From: an uncultured Elusimicrobiales bacterium
GTDB lineage: Bacteria > Elusimicrobiota > Elusimicrobia > Elusimicrobiales > Elusimicrobiaceae
Length of the DNA: 64,000 bases
Assembly (NCBI GenBank): GCA_944324115.1
Contig: CALUVB010000005.1
Location: 1-64,000 of the forward strand
Reading direction: 5' to 3'
Numbering within the stretch: the first letter of the stretch is position 1; each line of letters begins with the position of its first letter. Of this stretch, positions 41,047 to 48,871 are shown in pieces. The notes beneath the pieces were generated by a model. It was given only the letters and a program-made list of their open reading frames with translations, had not been told where the DNA came from and did not search any database. A program made the translations under genes and the position numbers.

Positions 41047-41309
41047 ATATATAGGCCTTACAGAGGTGCCGGTGGGTTATACATGCATGTATGAAGGCGG
41101 CGATATCAAATGGCACAGCAAAGCGCTGCCGGACCGTACTATCTGTTGTCTTCTTGGCGGGATCTAAAACCTGCATTATTCGTATCATCGGTCAAAATAT
41201 ATGTTGGGACTGGTTGCAATTCGGGTATTTGTCGGTGGGATAAAAAGAGAGTCCTTTCGGTTCCTTTTAATGACAGGCTGTAAAAAGAATGTTGGTTTAT
41301 TTCAGCTTA

Positions 41310-41325
41310 GTTTCCATGTGAAAAC
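41310..41325. repeat. Degenerate parS-like element
   Basis: GTTTCCATGTGAAAAC resembles the three parS-like sites but has CATGTG in place of the CACGTG core. ParB binding is doubtful. Confidence 0.35.
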
Positions 41326-41880
41326 TTTTCTTTAATCTTTCTTAACCTTAACTACCGGGTCCATATCTTGGTTTTTTGGTCGGTTCTTATATTTGACAAG
41401 CGAAAATGTGAGATTTTGGGCCTAATAGGCTAAAATAACAGTTTTTGGTCTGTTTTGGCTTTTATTGGCCTTATTTTTGTTTTTTAACGCCTAATAACTG
41501 GTGTTTTGGCTAAAATTATTTTCTCAGACGGAGAAAATGCCTGTTTTCTACTAAAATGGCTCCCAAAGTCTCCACAGAGCTTTTGAATTAATGCATATTC
41601 TTCAAATATTATAGACCTTTTTAAATCCGTTCCCGCCCCGCTTGTTGGCCAGGAAACACAAACCCCTTTTTAAAAGAGAATTACTATCATATGAGACCTG
41701 TATGGCGGTATAAGACGGACAGGAGCCCGGCGCTGCTTTTGGAAGGCCTGTTCGGGTGCAAGTCGGCCGATAGAGACCGTGCAGAACAAATTTATAAGTT
41801 AGGAAAACTTACTTTTAAAGCGAGTGGGATAAAAGTTAGTTTTTCTAAAATTTGTGTTTTTGTAAACAGAGGAGGGGGTA

Positions 41881-41967
41881 ATGATTTTTCTGGCTGAGAA
41901 TGGGCTTTGTGGCACTGTTTGTTCGTGTAAAAACAGCGTGGCTGTTTGTGTTACGCAAAAGGCGTGA
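41881..41967 (+). CDS. Possible 28-residue Cys-rich small protein
   Basis: The ATG at 41881 is preceded by AGAGGAGGGGG with five bases from GGAGG to the ATG, one of the best ribosome binding sites in the window. The product (MIFLAENGLCGTVCSCKNSV, then eight residues) has four Cys in a C-x3-C-x-C-x6-C layout and ends at TGA. It resembles no family known to me. The good site and the Cys spacing could be chance in a noncoding region. A short metal-binding peptide or leader peptide are both possible. Confidence 0.28.
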   Translation: MIFLAENGLCGTVCSCKNSVAVCVTQKA

Positions 41968-42018
41968 GGAAACAAAGACCTCCTTTTTCCGACGGGAGAG
42001 GAAAACCGCATATATGCA

Positions 42019-42045
42019 AAATCCCCCGAAACAAACGGGGGATTT
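42019..42045 (-). terminator. Terminator after the DegT aminotransferase
   Basis: AAATCCCCCG-aaacaaa-CGGGGGATTT is a perfect 10-bp stem. It lies 45 bases beyond the aminotransferase stop, with A-rich sequence on its left giving a U-tail in the minus direction. Confidence 0.75.
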
Positions 42046-42089
42046 GGAAATATACATACCCCCGCGCGTTTGGCCCGGGGTGATAGCAG

Positions 42090-43214
42090 TTACTTACCTT
42101 CGTAGAAGTCTCGTATTGTATCGCATACTTGAGATACTTGTTCCGGCGAAAGTTCCGGAAACATGGGAATAGACAATACTTCTTGAGCGGCTTTTTCAGC
42201 GTTGGGATAATCTTCCGCTTTCAACCCCAAGTGTTTATATGCAGGTTGTTTATACAAAGGCACCGGGTAATATACCGCACAGCCTATGCCGTGGTCTTTA
42301 AGATATTGCTGTAATTCGTCGCGGCGTTCGGCGCGGATAGTATATACATAATAAGACTGGGAATAACCGGCAGGCGGCGTCGGCGGAGTAACCACCGGCA
42401 GGCCGTGCAGGCCTTCCTCGTACAAAGCGGCTACTTTTTGGCGGGCGTCACTCCACTCTTGCAGATGACGCAGTTTCACGCGCAAAATGGCGGCTTGCAC
42501 TTCGTCCATACGTAAAGTAGAGCCTTCCAGGTCATATTCATAGGCTTTATTTTTTGCGCGGCCGCTGTGGCGCAGGCTGCGGCAGCGGTCCGCCACGTCA
42601 TCGTCATTCGTGGTGATAGCTCCTGCGTCTCCGCAGGCGCCTAAGTTTTTGCTGGGATAAAAGCTAAAAGCTCCCGCATCGCCGATACCGCCCACTTTCA
42701 CGCCGTCAGCCGTGGCCAGATGCGCTTGGGCGCAGTCTTCTATTACACGCAAATCGTGTTCACGCGCCAAGTTCATAATGGAATCCATATCCGCCGGAAA
42801 ACCATATAAATGTACGGGCAAAATGGCTTTTGTTTTTTTGGTGATTTTGCGTTCAATATCTTTTGGATCAATGTTATAGGTGCGGGGGTCGATGTCGGCA
42901 AAGACAAACTTCGCTCCAGTCAAAGACACGGAGGAAGTGGTGGCGATAAACGTAAACGGAGTAGTTATGACTTCATCTCCTTCTCCAATACCTGCCGCGC
43001 CTAAAGCAATTTGAATGGCGCTGGCTCCAGAGGAACAGGAAATACAATGTTTGACGCCAATGGCTTCGGCAAATTCTTTTTCAAAAGCTTCTGTTTGCGG
43101 GCCGAGCAGCCAGTGCATAGAATTCAGTGCATCTAAAGCGGCGGCATTGAGTTCCGGTTTCAATGATTCATGTTGTTTCTGCAGATTAAACAGCGGGATT
43201 GGATTTTGTGACAT
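42090..43214 (-). CDS. DegT/DnrJ/EryC1 family PLP aminotransferase
   Basis: The 374-residue sugar aminotransferase fold has the PLP Lys in [20 protein letters not shown] (near 186), the EDCAQAH motif, [15 protein letters not shown] near the N-terminus and the C-terminal [14 protein letters not shown] signature. These enzymes aminate keto-sugar nucleotides for lipopolysaccharide or other glycans. The exact sugar is unknown. It is near cell-envelope genes (kdsC, outer-membrane protein). No close Shine-Dalgarno is evident: GGAG lies 14 bases upstream of the ATG. Confidence 0.92.
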   Translation of the reverse strand: MSQNPIPLFNLQKQHESLKPELNAAALDALNSMHWLLGPQTEAFEKEFAEAIGVKHCISCSSGASAIQIALGAAGIGEGDEVITTPFTFIATTSSVSLTGAKFVFADIDPRTYNIDPKDIERKITKKTKAILPVHLYGFPADMDSIMNLAREHDLRVIEDCAQAHLATADGVKVGGIGDAGAFSFYPSKNLGACGDAGAITTNDDDVADRCRSLRHSGRAKNKAYEYDLEGSTLRMDEVQAAILRVKLRHLQEWSDARQKVAALYEEGLHGLPVVTPPTPPAGYSQSYYVYTIRAERRDELQQYLKDHGIGCAVYYPVPLYKQPAYKHLGLKAEDYPNAEKAAQEVLSIPMFPELSPEQVSQVCDTIRDFYEGK

Positions 43215-43234
43215 AGAGATATGAACGGCTCCTT

Positions 43235-43864
43235 TTATTTATACAGACTATATACGTCGGGCATTTCCAAAAGTTCTTTGGTGAGCTTTTGGAATTCCCG
43301 TCCGGTAAATGTGGCCACCAGCGCCACAGAAAATTGTTTATCGTGTTTGGTAACTACTTTTTTTAAGATTTGTACATTCTGCTTTTCTATTTCATGACAA
43401 ATTTGGTCCACCACTTTCCAGCTGGGGGCACAAGTAAGAAAAATAGTGTCGTAGCGGCGCAATTGTTCCAACAAACCTAATGTGCGGCGTACGCCCAACT
43501 GCAGCAAAATAGCCGCAGCGCACGCGGTAGAAGCCAGCAAGTATTGACCAAAACCTACCGCCATACCGACGGCAGCCACCAACCATACGGCGGCCGCGGT
43601 GGTCAAGCCGGAAATTTTATTTCCTTCGCGCAAAATGGCTCCAGCCCCCAGAAATCCTACGCCGGAAACAATTTGCGCTGCGATGCGGCCCGGGTCCCCG
43701 CCCATTTCGGCCATATACAGCGAGAGCATGGTAAACAAAGCCGCGCCCAAACAAATGATGGAATTGGTGGCATATCCGGCTGGCTTCTCATTATATTCGC
43801 GTTCCAGCCCCATAATACCGCCCAGCACCAAAGCCAAAATGATTTTTACGATAAAATCTTCCAT
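43235..43864 (-). CDS. MgtC/SapB family membrane protein
   Basis: The 209-residue protein has four or five membrane helices in its first 130 residues with the family motifs [34 protein letters not shown] and [41 protein letters not shown] soluble C-terminal domain (about 140-209) follows. MgtC proteins affect magnesium homeostasis and F-ATPase activity in pathogens; the role here is unknown. The ATG at 43864 was chosen because the family start follows it and TGCTATAAT lies six bases upstream. The in-frame extension to 43927 adds a Cys-rich stretch foreign to the family. Confidence 0.88.
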   Translation of the reverse strand: MEDFIVKIILALVLGGIMGLEREYNEKPAGYATNSIICLGAALFTMLSLYMAEMGGDPGRIAAQIVSGVGFLGAGAILREGNKISGLTTAAAVWLVAAVGMAVGFGQYLLASTACAAAILLQLGVRRTLGLLEQLRRYDTIFLTCAPSWKVVDQICHEIEKQNVQILKKVVTKHDKQFSVALVATFTGREFQKLTKELLEMPDVYSLYK

Positions 43865-43870
43865 AGTCTT

Positions 43871-43879
43871 ATTATAGCA
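43871..43879 (-). promoter_or_regulatory. Extended -10 giving a leaderless mgtC-like mRNA
   Basis: On the minus strand TGC-TATAAT is followed by AAGACT and the ATG at 43864. No Shine-Dalgarno is present. Confidence 0.6.
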
Positions 43880-43904
43880 AAAGCCGTCAACAGCGGAAGC
43901 AAAA

Positions 43905-44954
43905 TTACAGCAGCCACAGCAGCGCAAAGAAATACACCAGCATCATGCTTATTCCCATTGGAAGCGCAATGCGGGCCCAGTCGCGGCTTTTGATGTTCAG
44001 TTTGGAAGCGCAGATAATATTCGGGATATTGCCCGGAATTAATAATCCCCCCGCCAAGATGAGTGATATGAATAGAAAAATAAGAGTATCCGGAGGCAGT
44101 GTGGGCTGTATTTCTATGCTGGCCATGGTGGCGTTATCTAATACGGCGGAGAGACTGTTTATCCAATACAGCGCGCTGCGTGAAAGCGAATGGATCAAGC
44201 GGCCTGCCAGCGGCTTGAGCCCTTCCCCCAGCAAAATTAATGCGGCAATAAACAGATATACTTTTCCGGCCCGTTTTAGTACAGTGGCATGGGTGTCGGC
44301 AGAGACGGCGCGCTGGGCGTCAGTTAGCGGGGCAATGCCTAACCGGGCCGCCAGCCCCGCAAACAATAACAATCCGGGCAAAATCCAAAAGCCCAGTTTT
44401 TCCAGCAAGAAGAAAAATCCGGCGTGATACGGTTCCCCGCGCAAACGCGCTATGGCAATGGTGGAGAGGGGTTCCCCCACCGGCGTCAGTACCGCCCCTA
44501 ACCCAATAGCAAAGCATAAATAAACCGCAAGGCGGTTTTTCTGTTTGTCATGCAAGCGCAATCCTTTGATGATTTCTGCTCCAATTAACGCTGCAATAAT
44601 GGCGGTTATCAGACTGGAACAAATTCCCAACGCCAGCACCAGCAAAAACAGAAACCAGCGTGGGCCCGTTTTGCTTTCCACATGATGCGCAGCCAGATGC
44701 AGTTTCCCGCCGAACCGTTTAAATAATATGCCTAAAACAAACACCGCAGCGGCAATTAAAATGGGCTCTTTGAGGGTTTCTTGTACCAAATGAATAGTCC
44801 ATACCTCCGCCAGCGTCACGGCCAGCAGACCGCAAACAAAAAGAAAGCCTTCCAGTTGTTCCTCTGCTTTCTTGAATAAAAAAGGCAAAAAGAAAACCGC
44901 CAGCACCAAAGCCGCAAGCAATATGTTTTGCCAAGAAGAAAGTTCTCCGTGCAT
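43905..44954 (-). CDS. DUF1646-type multi-pass membrane protein (putative cation transporter)
   Basis: The 349-residue protein has about ten hydrophobic segments. The AEVWTIHLVQETLKEPILIAAAVFVLGILFKRF part, a central polar AIGLGAVLTPVGEPLSTIAIARLRGEPYHAGFFFLLEKLG and the late INSLSAVLDNATMASIEIQPTLPP / GGLLIPGNIPNIICASKLNI stretches fit the DUF1646 family, related to ion-transporter superfamily proteins such as NhaD. The substrate is not known. The family name is from memory and moderately sure. TAAAAT lies six bases before the ATG and no Shine-Dalgarno is present. Confidence 0.68.
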   Translation of the reverse strand: MHGELSSWQNILLAALVLAVFFLPFLFKKAEEQLEGFLFVCGLLAVTLAEVWTIHLVQETLKEPILIAAAVFVLGILFKRFGGKLHLAAHHVESKTGPRWFLFLLVLALGICSSLITAIIAALIGAEIIKGLRLHDKQKNRLAVYLCFAIGLGAVLTPVGEPLSTIAIARLRGEPYHAGFFFLLEKLGFWILPGLLLFAGLAARLGIAPLTDAQRAVSADTHATVLKRAGKVYLFIAALILLGEGLKPLAGRLIHSLSRSALYWINSLSAVLDNATMASIEIQPTLPPDTLIFLFISLILAGGLLIPGNIPNIICASKLNIKSRDWARIALPMGISMMLVYFFALLWLL

Positions 44955-44960
44955 AGTTTT

Positions 44961-44966
44961 ATTTTA
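44961..44966 (-). promoter_or_regulatory. -10 element six bases before the DUF1646-type gene
   Basis: On the minus strand TAAAAT is followed by AAAACT and the ATG at 44954, with no TGn extension and no Shine-Dalgarno. Confidence 0.45.
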
Positions 44967-45218
44967 CTTGTTCTGCCATACTTATATCGTTGTAAAAATA
45001 GATTAAAATCAGCGTCTTCGGTACGCGGCATTTTATTCTGGCAAGTATAAAAGAGGAGTTCTCTTTTGTACATTGAATGAATAGACTGAAATCACGGAAA
45101 GAGAATGCTTGCGCATAGGGTATTCCTATCGCCTGCAATCCAAAGCGCCCCCCTTTGGCGCGGCGGTTGGCATTAAATCCGTGGGTAGCTGCGGCCTGGG
45201 CTCCGACGATAGAAAAAA

Positions 45219-45246
45219 GCGCCCGCCTTGTGTGATAGGCGGGCGC
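45219..45246 (-). terminator. Terminator after an outer-membrane protein gene
   Basis: GCGCCCGCC-ttgtgtgata-GGCGGGCGC is followed in the minus direction by a U-run (AAAAAA on the plus strand left of the stem). It lies 25 bases after the gene's stop. Confidence 0.85.
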
Positions 45247-45271
45247 AAAAGGCAGTTGCTGCAAAGCAGAT

Positions 45272-45931
45272 TTAAAATTTCACACCCAGCTTCAGCATAA
45301 TGGTCCAATAGCCGTAATCATCTTTGCCAAAGCGGTCTTTCATATCGCCGCGCAAACCCAACCAATTGTAGCGTCCTTCGGCTCCGAACACGACTGTTTC
45401 GTCAATGTCAAATTCCAACCCGGCGCCCAACATCCAAGCTATATCCGTGCTGTCGTAGGTTTCTTTGCTGTTGGTGGCGGCGTCTTTTTCTTTGGCATAC
45501 ATGTATCCAGCCCCGATACCGGCCGTACCATAAAGGCGTGTCATGGAAGCGGGGAACAAATATACGCGGCCGGCTACCATGCCGGTGGCGATGCCGGAGC
45601 GGTAATTAACGGTGTTTCCGCTGGAGATGGTGATGTCGTCTCCAGTGCTCAAGCCGGCATAATTTCCGTCTAATCCCAGCGTCAGCCAAGGCAGCAGGTT
45701 GCGTACAAAGGCGATGCCGGCGGAAAAACCGGTATCTCCCAACTGCAGGGTTTGTCCGTTTTCGTTCCAGTCTTCTGCGGGCAAAGCCACTCCGCCGTAA
45801 AATTCCACGCGGGTGGTGTTAGTTTGTAACCCGTATTTAGGGGTTTCTTCATAAGAGCAGCAGGTATACTGTGCTGCCGCATAAAGCGCTGGTGCGCAAA
45901 ATAAAGCGGCTAAAACTAATAATTTTTTCAT
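45272..45931 (-). CDS. Predicted beta-barrel outer-membrane protein
   Basis: This 219-residue protein has a signal peptide (MKKLLVLAALFCAPALYAAA) and a barrel-type mature region: glycine-rich strands of alternating hydrophobicity (GIATGMVAGRVYLFPASMTRLYGTAGIGAGYMYAKEKD, VVFGAEGRYNWLGLRGDMKDRF) and a C-terminal Phe (YWTIMLKLGVKF), as in OmpA/OmpX-like eight-strand barrels. The ATG at 45931 has AGGAG five bases upstream; the upstream frame has no signal peptide. It is followed by a strong terminator. The specific role is unknown. Confidence 0.8.
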   Translation of the reverse strand: MKKLLVLAALFCAPALYAAAQYTCCSYEETPKYGLQTNTTRVEFYGGVALPAEDWNENGQTLQLGDTGFSAGIAFVRNLLPWLTLGLDGNYAGLSTGDDITISSGNTVNYRSGIATGMVAGRVYLFPASMTRLYGTAGIGAGYMYAKEKDAATNSKETYDSTDIAWMLGAGLEFDIDETVVFGAEGRYNWLGLRGDMKDRFGKDDYGYWTIMLKLGVKF

Positions 45932-45972
45932 AAAGCTCCTTGCTGAGAATATACGCGTATCCACTTATTATT

Positions 45973-46569
45973 TTATTTTTTCCAATCGTTTTTGACAACA
46001 ATTAACTGGCTGCGCGGATCTTGAAAAGATCCTTCTTCTACGGAGCGCACGATGCTTTCCCATTGGCCGCGCGCTTTTAAAATTTGTTCGCAAATATCGC
46101 GCACCGCGCCAAAGCCGCCGTGTTTGGAAGAGACATACAACGCCACGCGTTTTACTTCTTCTACCCCGTTGGCCACTGTGAGCGGCATGCCGACGGTTTT
46201 TAATATACCCAAGTCAATAATATCGTCTCCGATAAAAGCCGCTTCCTGCGGCGTTGCCCCAAAGCGCGCACACGCATCTAAAAGAGCCGCCGATTTGTTC
46301 AGCGTAGAATAATACAAAATATCCATGCCCAACAGGGTGGCCCAATGCTGCAGCACCGGGGCCGAGCCGCGCGAAATAATACCCGTACGGATACCGCAGG
46401 CGCGCAGGAAAATCATGCCCATTCCGTCTAAAGATTCAAAATTTTTGACTTCAATATGGTTCCCGCTGCCGTCGGTATACCAGACCAGCTTGCTGTCCGT
46501 CATGACGCCGTCTATGTCAGTAAGCAGTAGTTTTAGCGTTTTTGCTTTTTGGATAAAGGCTTCATTCAT
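45973..46569 (-). CDS. kdsC: KDO 8-phosphate phosphatase (HAD superfamily)
   Basis: The 198-residue phosphatase releases phosphate from 3-deoxy-D-manno-octulosonate 8-phosphate in lipopolysaccharide core synthesis. HAD motif I is LLLTDIDGVMTD (nucleophile D18, acid/base D20) and the later IGDDIIDLGILK is motif III/IV. The family's small, cap-less layout is kept (C0 HAD). It may instead act on a related sialic-acid type phosphate, but kdsC is the most likely name. TGGTATAAT lies six bases before the ATG without a Shine-Dalgarno. It is divergent from a lipoprotein gene that has the same arrangement. Confidence 0.87.
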   Translation of the reverse strand: MNEAFIQKAKTLKLLLTDIDGVMTDSKLVWYTDGSGNHIEVKNFESLDGMGMIFLRACGIRTGIISRGSAPVLQHWATLLGMDILYYSTLNKSAALLDACARFGATPQEAAFIGDDIIDLGILKTVGMPLTVANGVEEVKRVALYVSSKHGGFGAVRDICEQILKARGQWESIVRSVEEGSFQDPRSQLIVVKNDWKK

Positions 46570-46575
46570 ATATTA

Positions 46576-46584
46576 ATTATACCA
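46576..46584 (-). promoter_or_regulatory. Extended -10 giving a leaderless kdsC mRNA
   Basis: On the minus strand TGG-TATAAT is followed by TAATAT and the ATG at 46569. Confidence 0.6.
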
Positions 46585-46628
46585 TTTGCTCGTGTTATAC
46601 TAAGAGGATAGAGGCATGGTAAAAATTA

Positions 46629-46634
46629 TATAAT
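46629..46634 (+). promoter_or_regulatory. -10 element six bases before the CsgG-like lipoprotein gene
   Basis: TATAAT is followed by GAAACT and the ATG at 46641. A second extended -10 (TGTTATACT, 46593-46601) lies upstream and would give a leader of about 33 nt, so a dual start is possible. Confidence 0.5.
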
Positions 46635-46640
46635 GAAACT

Positions 46641-47318
46641 ATGAAGAAGATTTTTCTTTTTTTAGCGGTTGCGGTGCTGTTTGGCGCCGGCTGCACGCCT
46701 AAGACGGTCATTAGCCAAAGTTATGACTTTGACAAGATGAACCGTATCGGCATTATGGGGTTTTCCAGCCCGTACAGCGGGCTGTCTGGCGTGGAGAATT
46801 TGTTTGCTAAATATTTAATAGAATCCGGCTTTAAAGTGGTGGAACGCGCCCAGCTGGAGCAGGTATTGCAGGAACATCATATTTCCGTATCCGGTTATTT
46901 GTCGCCTGAAACGACCCGCAAGATCGGGGAAATTTTGGGAGTAGATGTGTTGCTGATAGGTGAAGTGACTTCTTATACTCCTACCCGCACGGGCGTTACG
47001 ATGGTATCTTCCCGCCGTACGGAATCCCACCCGGTCTATTCTCAAAACGTTATGCAGCTTCCTGACGGAAGCTATGCCGCTTATACGCAGCAGGTAGGCA
47101 CGCAATATACGCACAGTACCGATGTGCGGCCCAGCCAATATACCATTAATGCCCAAGTGGGCATCATTGCAAAACTGGTAGATGTAGAGACGGCCGAAAT
47201 AGTATGGATCGGGTCTTTGTCGGAAGACAGTTCCAGTGCGTTAGATGCGGCCGATTACATTGCGCGCAGCTTGGTAAAAAGCTTTACCAAAGAGCTGGCT
47301 AAACTGCGGGGCGAATAA
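46641..47318 (+). CDS. CsgG/curli-type outer-membrane lipoprotein
   Basis: The 225-residue lipoprotein has a lipobox near GAGC (C18). The mature part reads VISQSYDFDKMNRIGIMGFSSPYSGLSGVENLFAKYLIESGFKVVERAQLEQVLQEHHISVSGYLSPETTRKIGEILGVDVLLIGEVTSY, which is the CsgG/FlgT-like nucleoside-fold domain pattern (a conserved Arg/Gln pair, then LLIG). CsgG forms curli secretion pores, but many relatives are assembly or stress lipoproteins of unknown role. A TATAAT element lies six bases before the ATG. The small membrane protein gene and serS follow closely. Confidence 0.78.
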   Translation: MKKIFLFLAVAVLFGAGCTPKTVISQSYDFDKMNRIGIMGFSSPYSGLSGVENLFAKYLIESGFKVVERAQLEQVLQEHHISVSGYLSPETTRKIGEILGVDVLLIGEVTSYTPTRTGVTMVSSRRTESHPVYSQNVMQLPDGSYAAYTQQVGTQYTHSTDVRPSQYTINAQVGIIAKLVDVETAEIVWIGSLSEDSSSALDAADYIARSLVKSFTKELAKLRGE

Positions 47319-47320
47319 TT

Positions 47321-47578
47321 ATGCGGCCGGTTACTCAACAGCAGAAAACGTTGGCCGGTCTAGCCTTGGGCGGGTTCTTTTTTATAGTCAAAACGGTGAC
47401 GGCGGCCCTGTTGGTTTTGGCGGCGGTGTTGGTCGTCAGCCAAAGTGCGGTGGCTCCCGTCAGTACGCGTTTGCTGGGCATGTATGCTTTGCGATATACG
47501 GCACAAACCGTCAAGCCGTACCGGCATTTGTTTCCGCAGCCGTATATGGTCAATTTAGAAGAAGAACAAACGAGGTAA
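47321..47578 (+). CDS. Small membrane protein of unknown function
   Basis: This 85-residue protein has one long hydrophobic stretch (about 12-40, LAGLALGGFFFIVKTVTAALLVLAAVLVV) and a tail rich in basic and aromatic residues. It is not recognised. It starts two bases after the lipoprotein stop and ends three bases before serS, so it is cotranscribed with both. The open frame and tight spacing support a real gene, but there is no family evidence. Confidence 0.6.
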   Translation: MRPVTQQQKTLAGLALGGFFFIVKTVTAALLVLAAVLVVSQSAVAPVSTRLLGMYALRYTAQTVKPYRHLFPQPYMVNLEEEQTR

Positions 47579-47581
47579 TCC

Positions 47582-48871
47582 ATGTTGGACATTAAACAAA
47601 TTCTTGCTAATCCCGATGAAATCAAACGGCGCCTGTCTTTGCGCAAGACCGCTTTGGCGGCGCAAATAGACGAAGTGCTCTCTTTGTACGAAAATTACAA
47701 AAAAGTTTTGGCCGCCGTGGAAGAAATGCGTGCCCAGCGCAACAGTCTTTCTAAACAAATTGGACAAATAAAAAAAGAACAAGGAGACGCCGCCGCCAAA
47801 GAAGTGATGGCGCAGGTGAGCCAGCTGAAGGAAACTATGGCCCAGAAAGAGGCGGAGCTGGAGCCGCTTAAAAAGCAAATAGATGATTTGTTGTTAAGTA
47901 TTCCCAATATTCCCAATGAAAATATCCCGGTGGGCGCCTCTGACGCCGATAACCCGGAATATTTGCCTTGCTCCATGCCGCTGCCGAAATTTGATTTTAA
48001 GCCGTTGGACCACCAAAGTGTTGGAGAAAAATTGGGTATTTTGGATTTTGCTGCCGCGGCCACGCTCTCCGGCAGCCGCTTTGCTTTGTATAAAGGAGAC
48101 GGAGCCCGTTTGGAGCGCGCCATTATTTCTTTTATGTTGGACATGCACGCGCGCAAAGGATATACGGAAATTTTGCCGCCGGTCATTGTAAACGAAGAAA
48201 TCTTGTACGGCACGGGCCAGCTGCCCAAATTCCGAGAAGATATGTATGAGCTGACCGGGGAACCGAAACAATTTTTAATCTCTACAGCGGAAATCCCGCT
48301 GACTAACTTAAACCGCGGGCGCGTAATTGCCGAGGCGGAACTGCCTATTAAACTGACCGCATGGACCCCGTGCTTTCGCAAAGAGTCCGGCACCTATGGC
48401 AAAGATACGCGCGGTTTAATCCGCAATCACCAGTTTAACAAAGTAGAGCTGGTGATGATTTCCAAACCGGAAAATTCCTATCAAATGCTGGAAATCATGG
48501 TCTCTGATGCGCAGGAAGTGCTCAAAGAACTGGGCCTGCCTTACCATGTAGTGGAACTGTGTTCCGGCGATATCGGTTTTTCTTCCGCCAAAACCTATGA
48601 TATTGAAGTGTGGATGCCCAGCGAGAACCGCTTCCGCGAGATTTCTTCCTGCTCCAACTGTTTGGACTTCCAGGCCCGCCGTATGGGGCTGCGCTATAAA
48701 AACGCGCAAGGCAAGCTGGAATATGTGCATACCTTAAACGGCAGTGGATTGGCCGTAGGCCGCACATTCGCCGCCATTTTGGAAAACTGCCAACAGGCAG
48801 ATGGCTCGGTCGTGATTCCGCCGGCGCTGCGCCCGTATTTTGGCAAGGATAAAATAGAGGCCAAGAAATAA
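47582..48871 (+). CDS. serS: Seryl-tRNA synthetase
   Basis: This 429-residue class II enzyme charges tRNA-Ser and tRNA-Sec. The N-terminal coiled coil (about 30-105, LSLYENYKKVLAAVEEMRAQRNSLSKQIGQIK) is followed by the class II core with motif 2 (FRKESGTYGKDTRGLIRNHQFNKVEL) and motif 3 (LNGSGLAVGRTFAAILEN). GAGGT lies five bases before the ATG. Its stop overlaps by one base the start of a TPR gene (TAATG). Confidence 0.98.
   Translation: MLDIKQILANPDEIKRRLSLRKTALAAQIDEVLSLYENYKKVLAAVEEMRAQRNSLSKQIGQIKKEQGDAAAKEVMAQVSQLKETMAQKEAELEPLKKQIDDLLLSIPNIPNENIPVGASDADNPEYLPCSMPLPKFDFKPLDHQSVGEKLGILDFAAAATLSGSRFALYKGDGARLERAIISFMLDMHARKGYTEILPPVIVNEEILYGTGQLPKFREDMYELTGEPKQFLISTAEIPLTNLNRGRVIAEAELPIKLTAWTPCFRKESGTYGKDTRGLIRNHQFNKVELVMISKPENSYQMLEIMVSDAQEVLKELGLPYHVVELCSGDIGFSSAKTYDIEVWMPSENRFREISSCSNCLDFQARRMGLRYKNAQGKLEYVHTLNGSGLAVGRTFAAILENCQQADGSVVIPPALRPYFGKDKIEAKK

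Larger units (their letters stand above)
41047..42018. other. Longest noncoding stretch of the window, about 1 kb
   Basis: Between the parB terminator and the aminotransferase terminator no conserved gene was recognised. The part from about 41360 to 41530 is rich in T- and A-runs, several spaced by about 10.5 bp, with repeated GCCTAATA (twice) and GGCTAAAAT (twice). A degenerate parS-like element lies at 41310-41325, a GC-richer block at about 41690-41790, and a 28-codon ORF with a strong ribosome binding site at 41881. A 68-codon frame (41691-41897) has no recognisable product. Confidence 0.5.
44955..45271. other. Gap of 317 bp between the DUF1646-type gene and an outer-membrane protein gene
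   Basis: The gap contains the leaderless -10 of the upstream membrane gene at one end and the outer-membrane gene's terminator at the other. The middle holds GC-rich inverted segments but no supported gene. Confidence 0.45.

Noticed and set aside
41691-41897. 68-codon ORF in the parB-aminotransferase gap
   Set aside because: Weak ribosome binding site, odd composition, no resemblance to known proteins; not listed as a gene.
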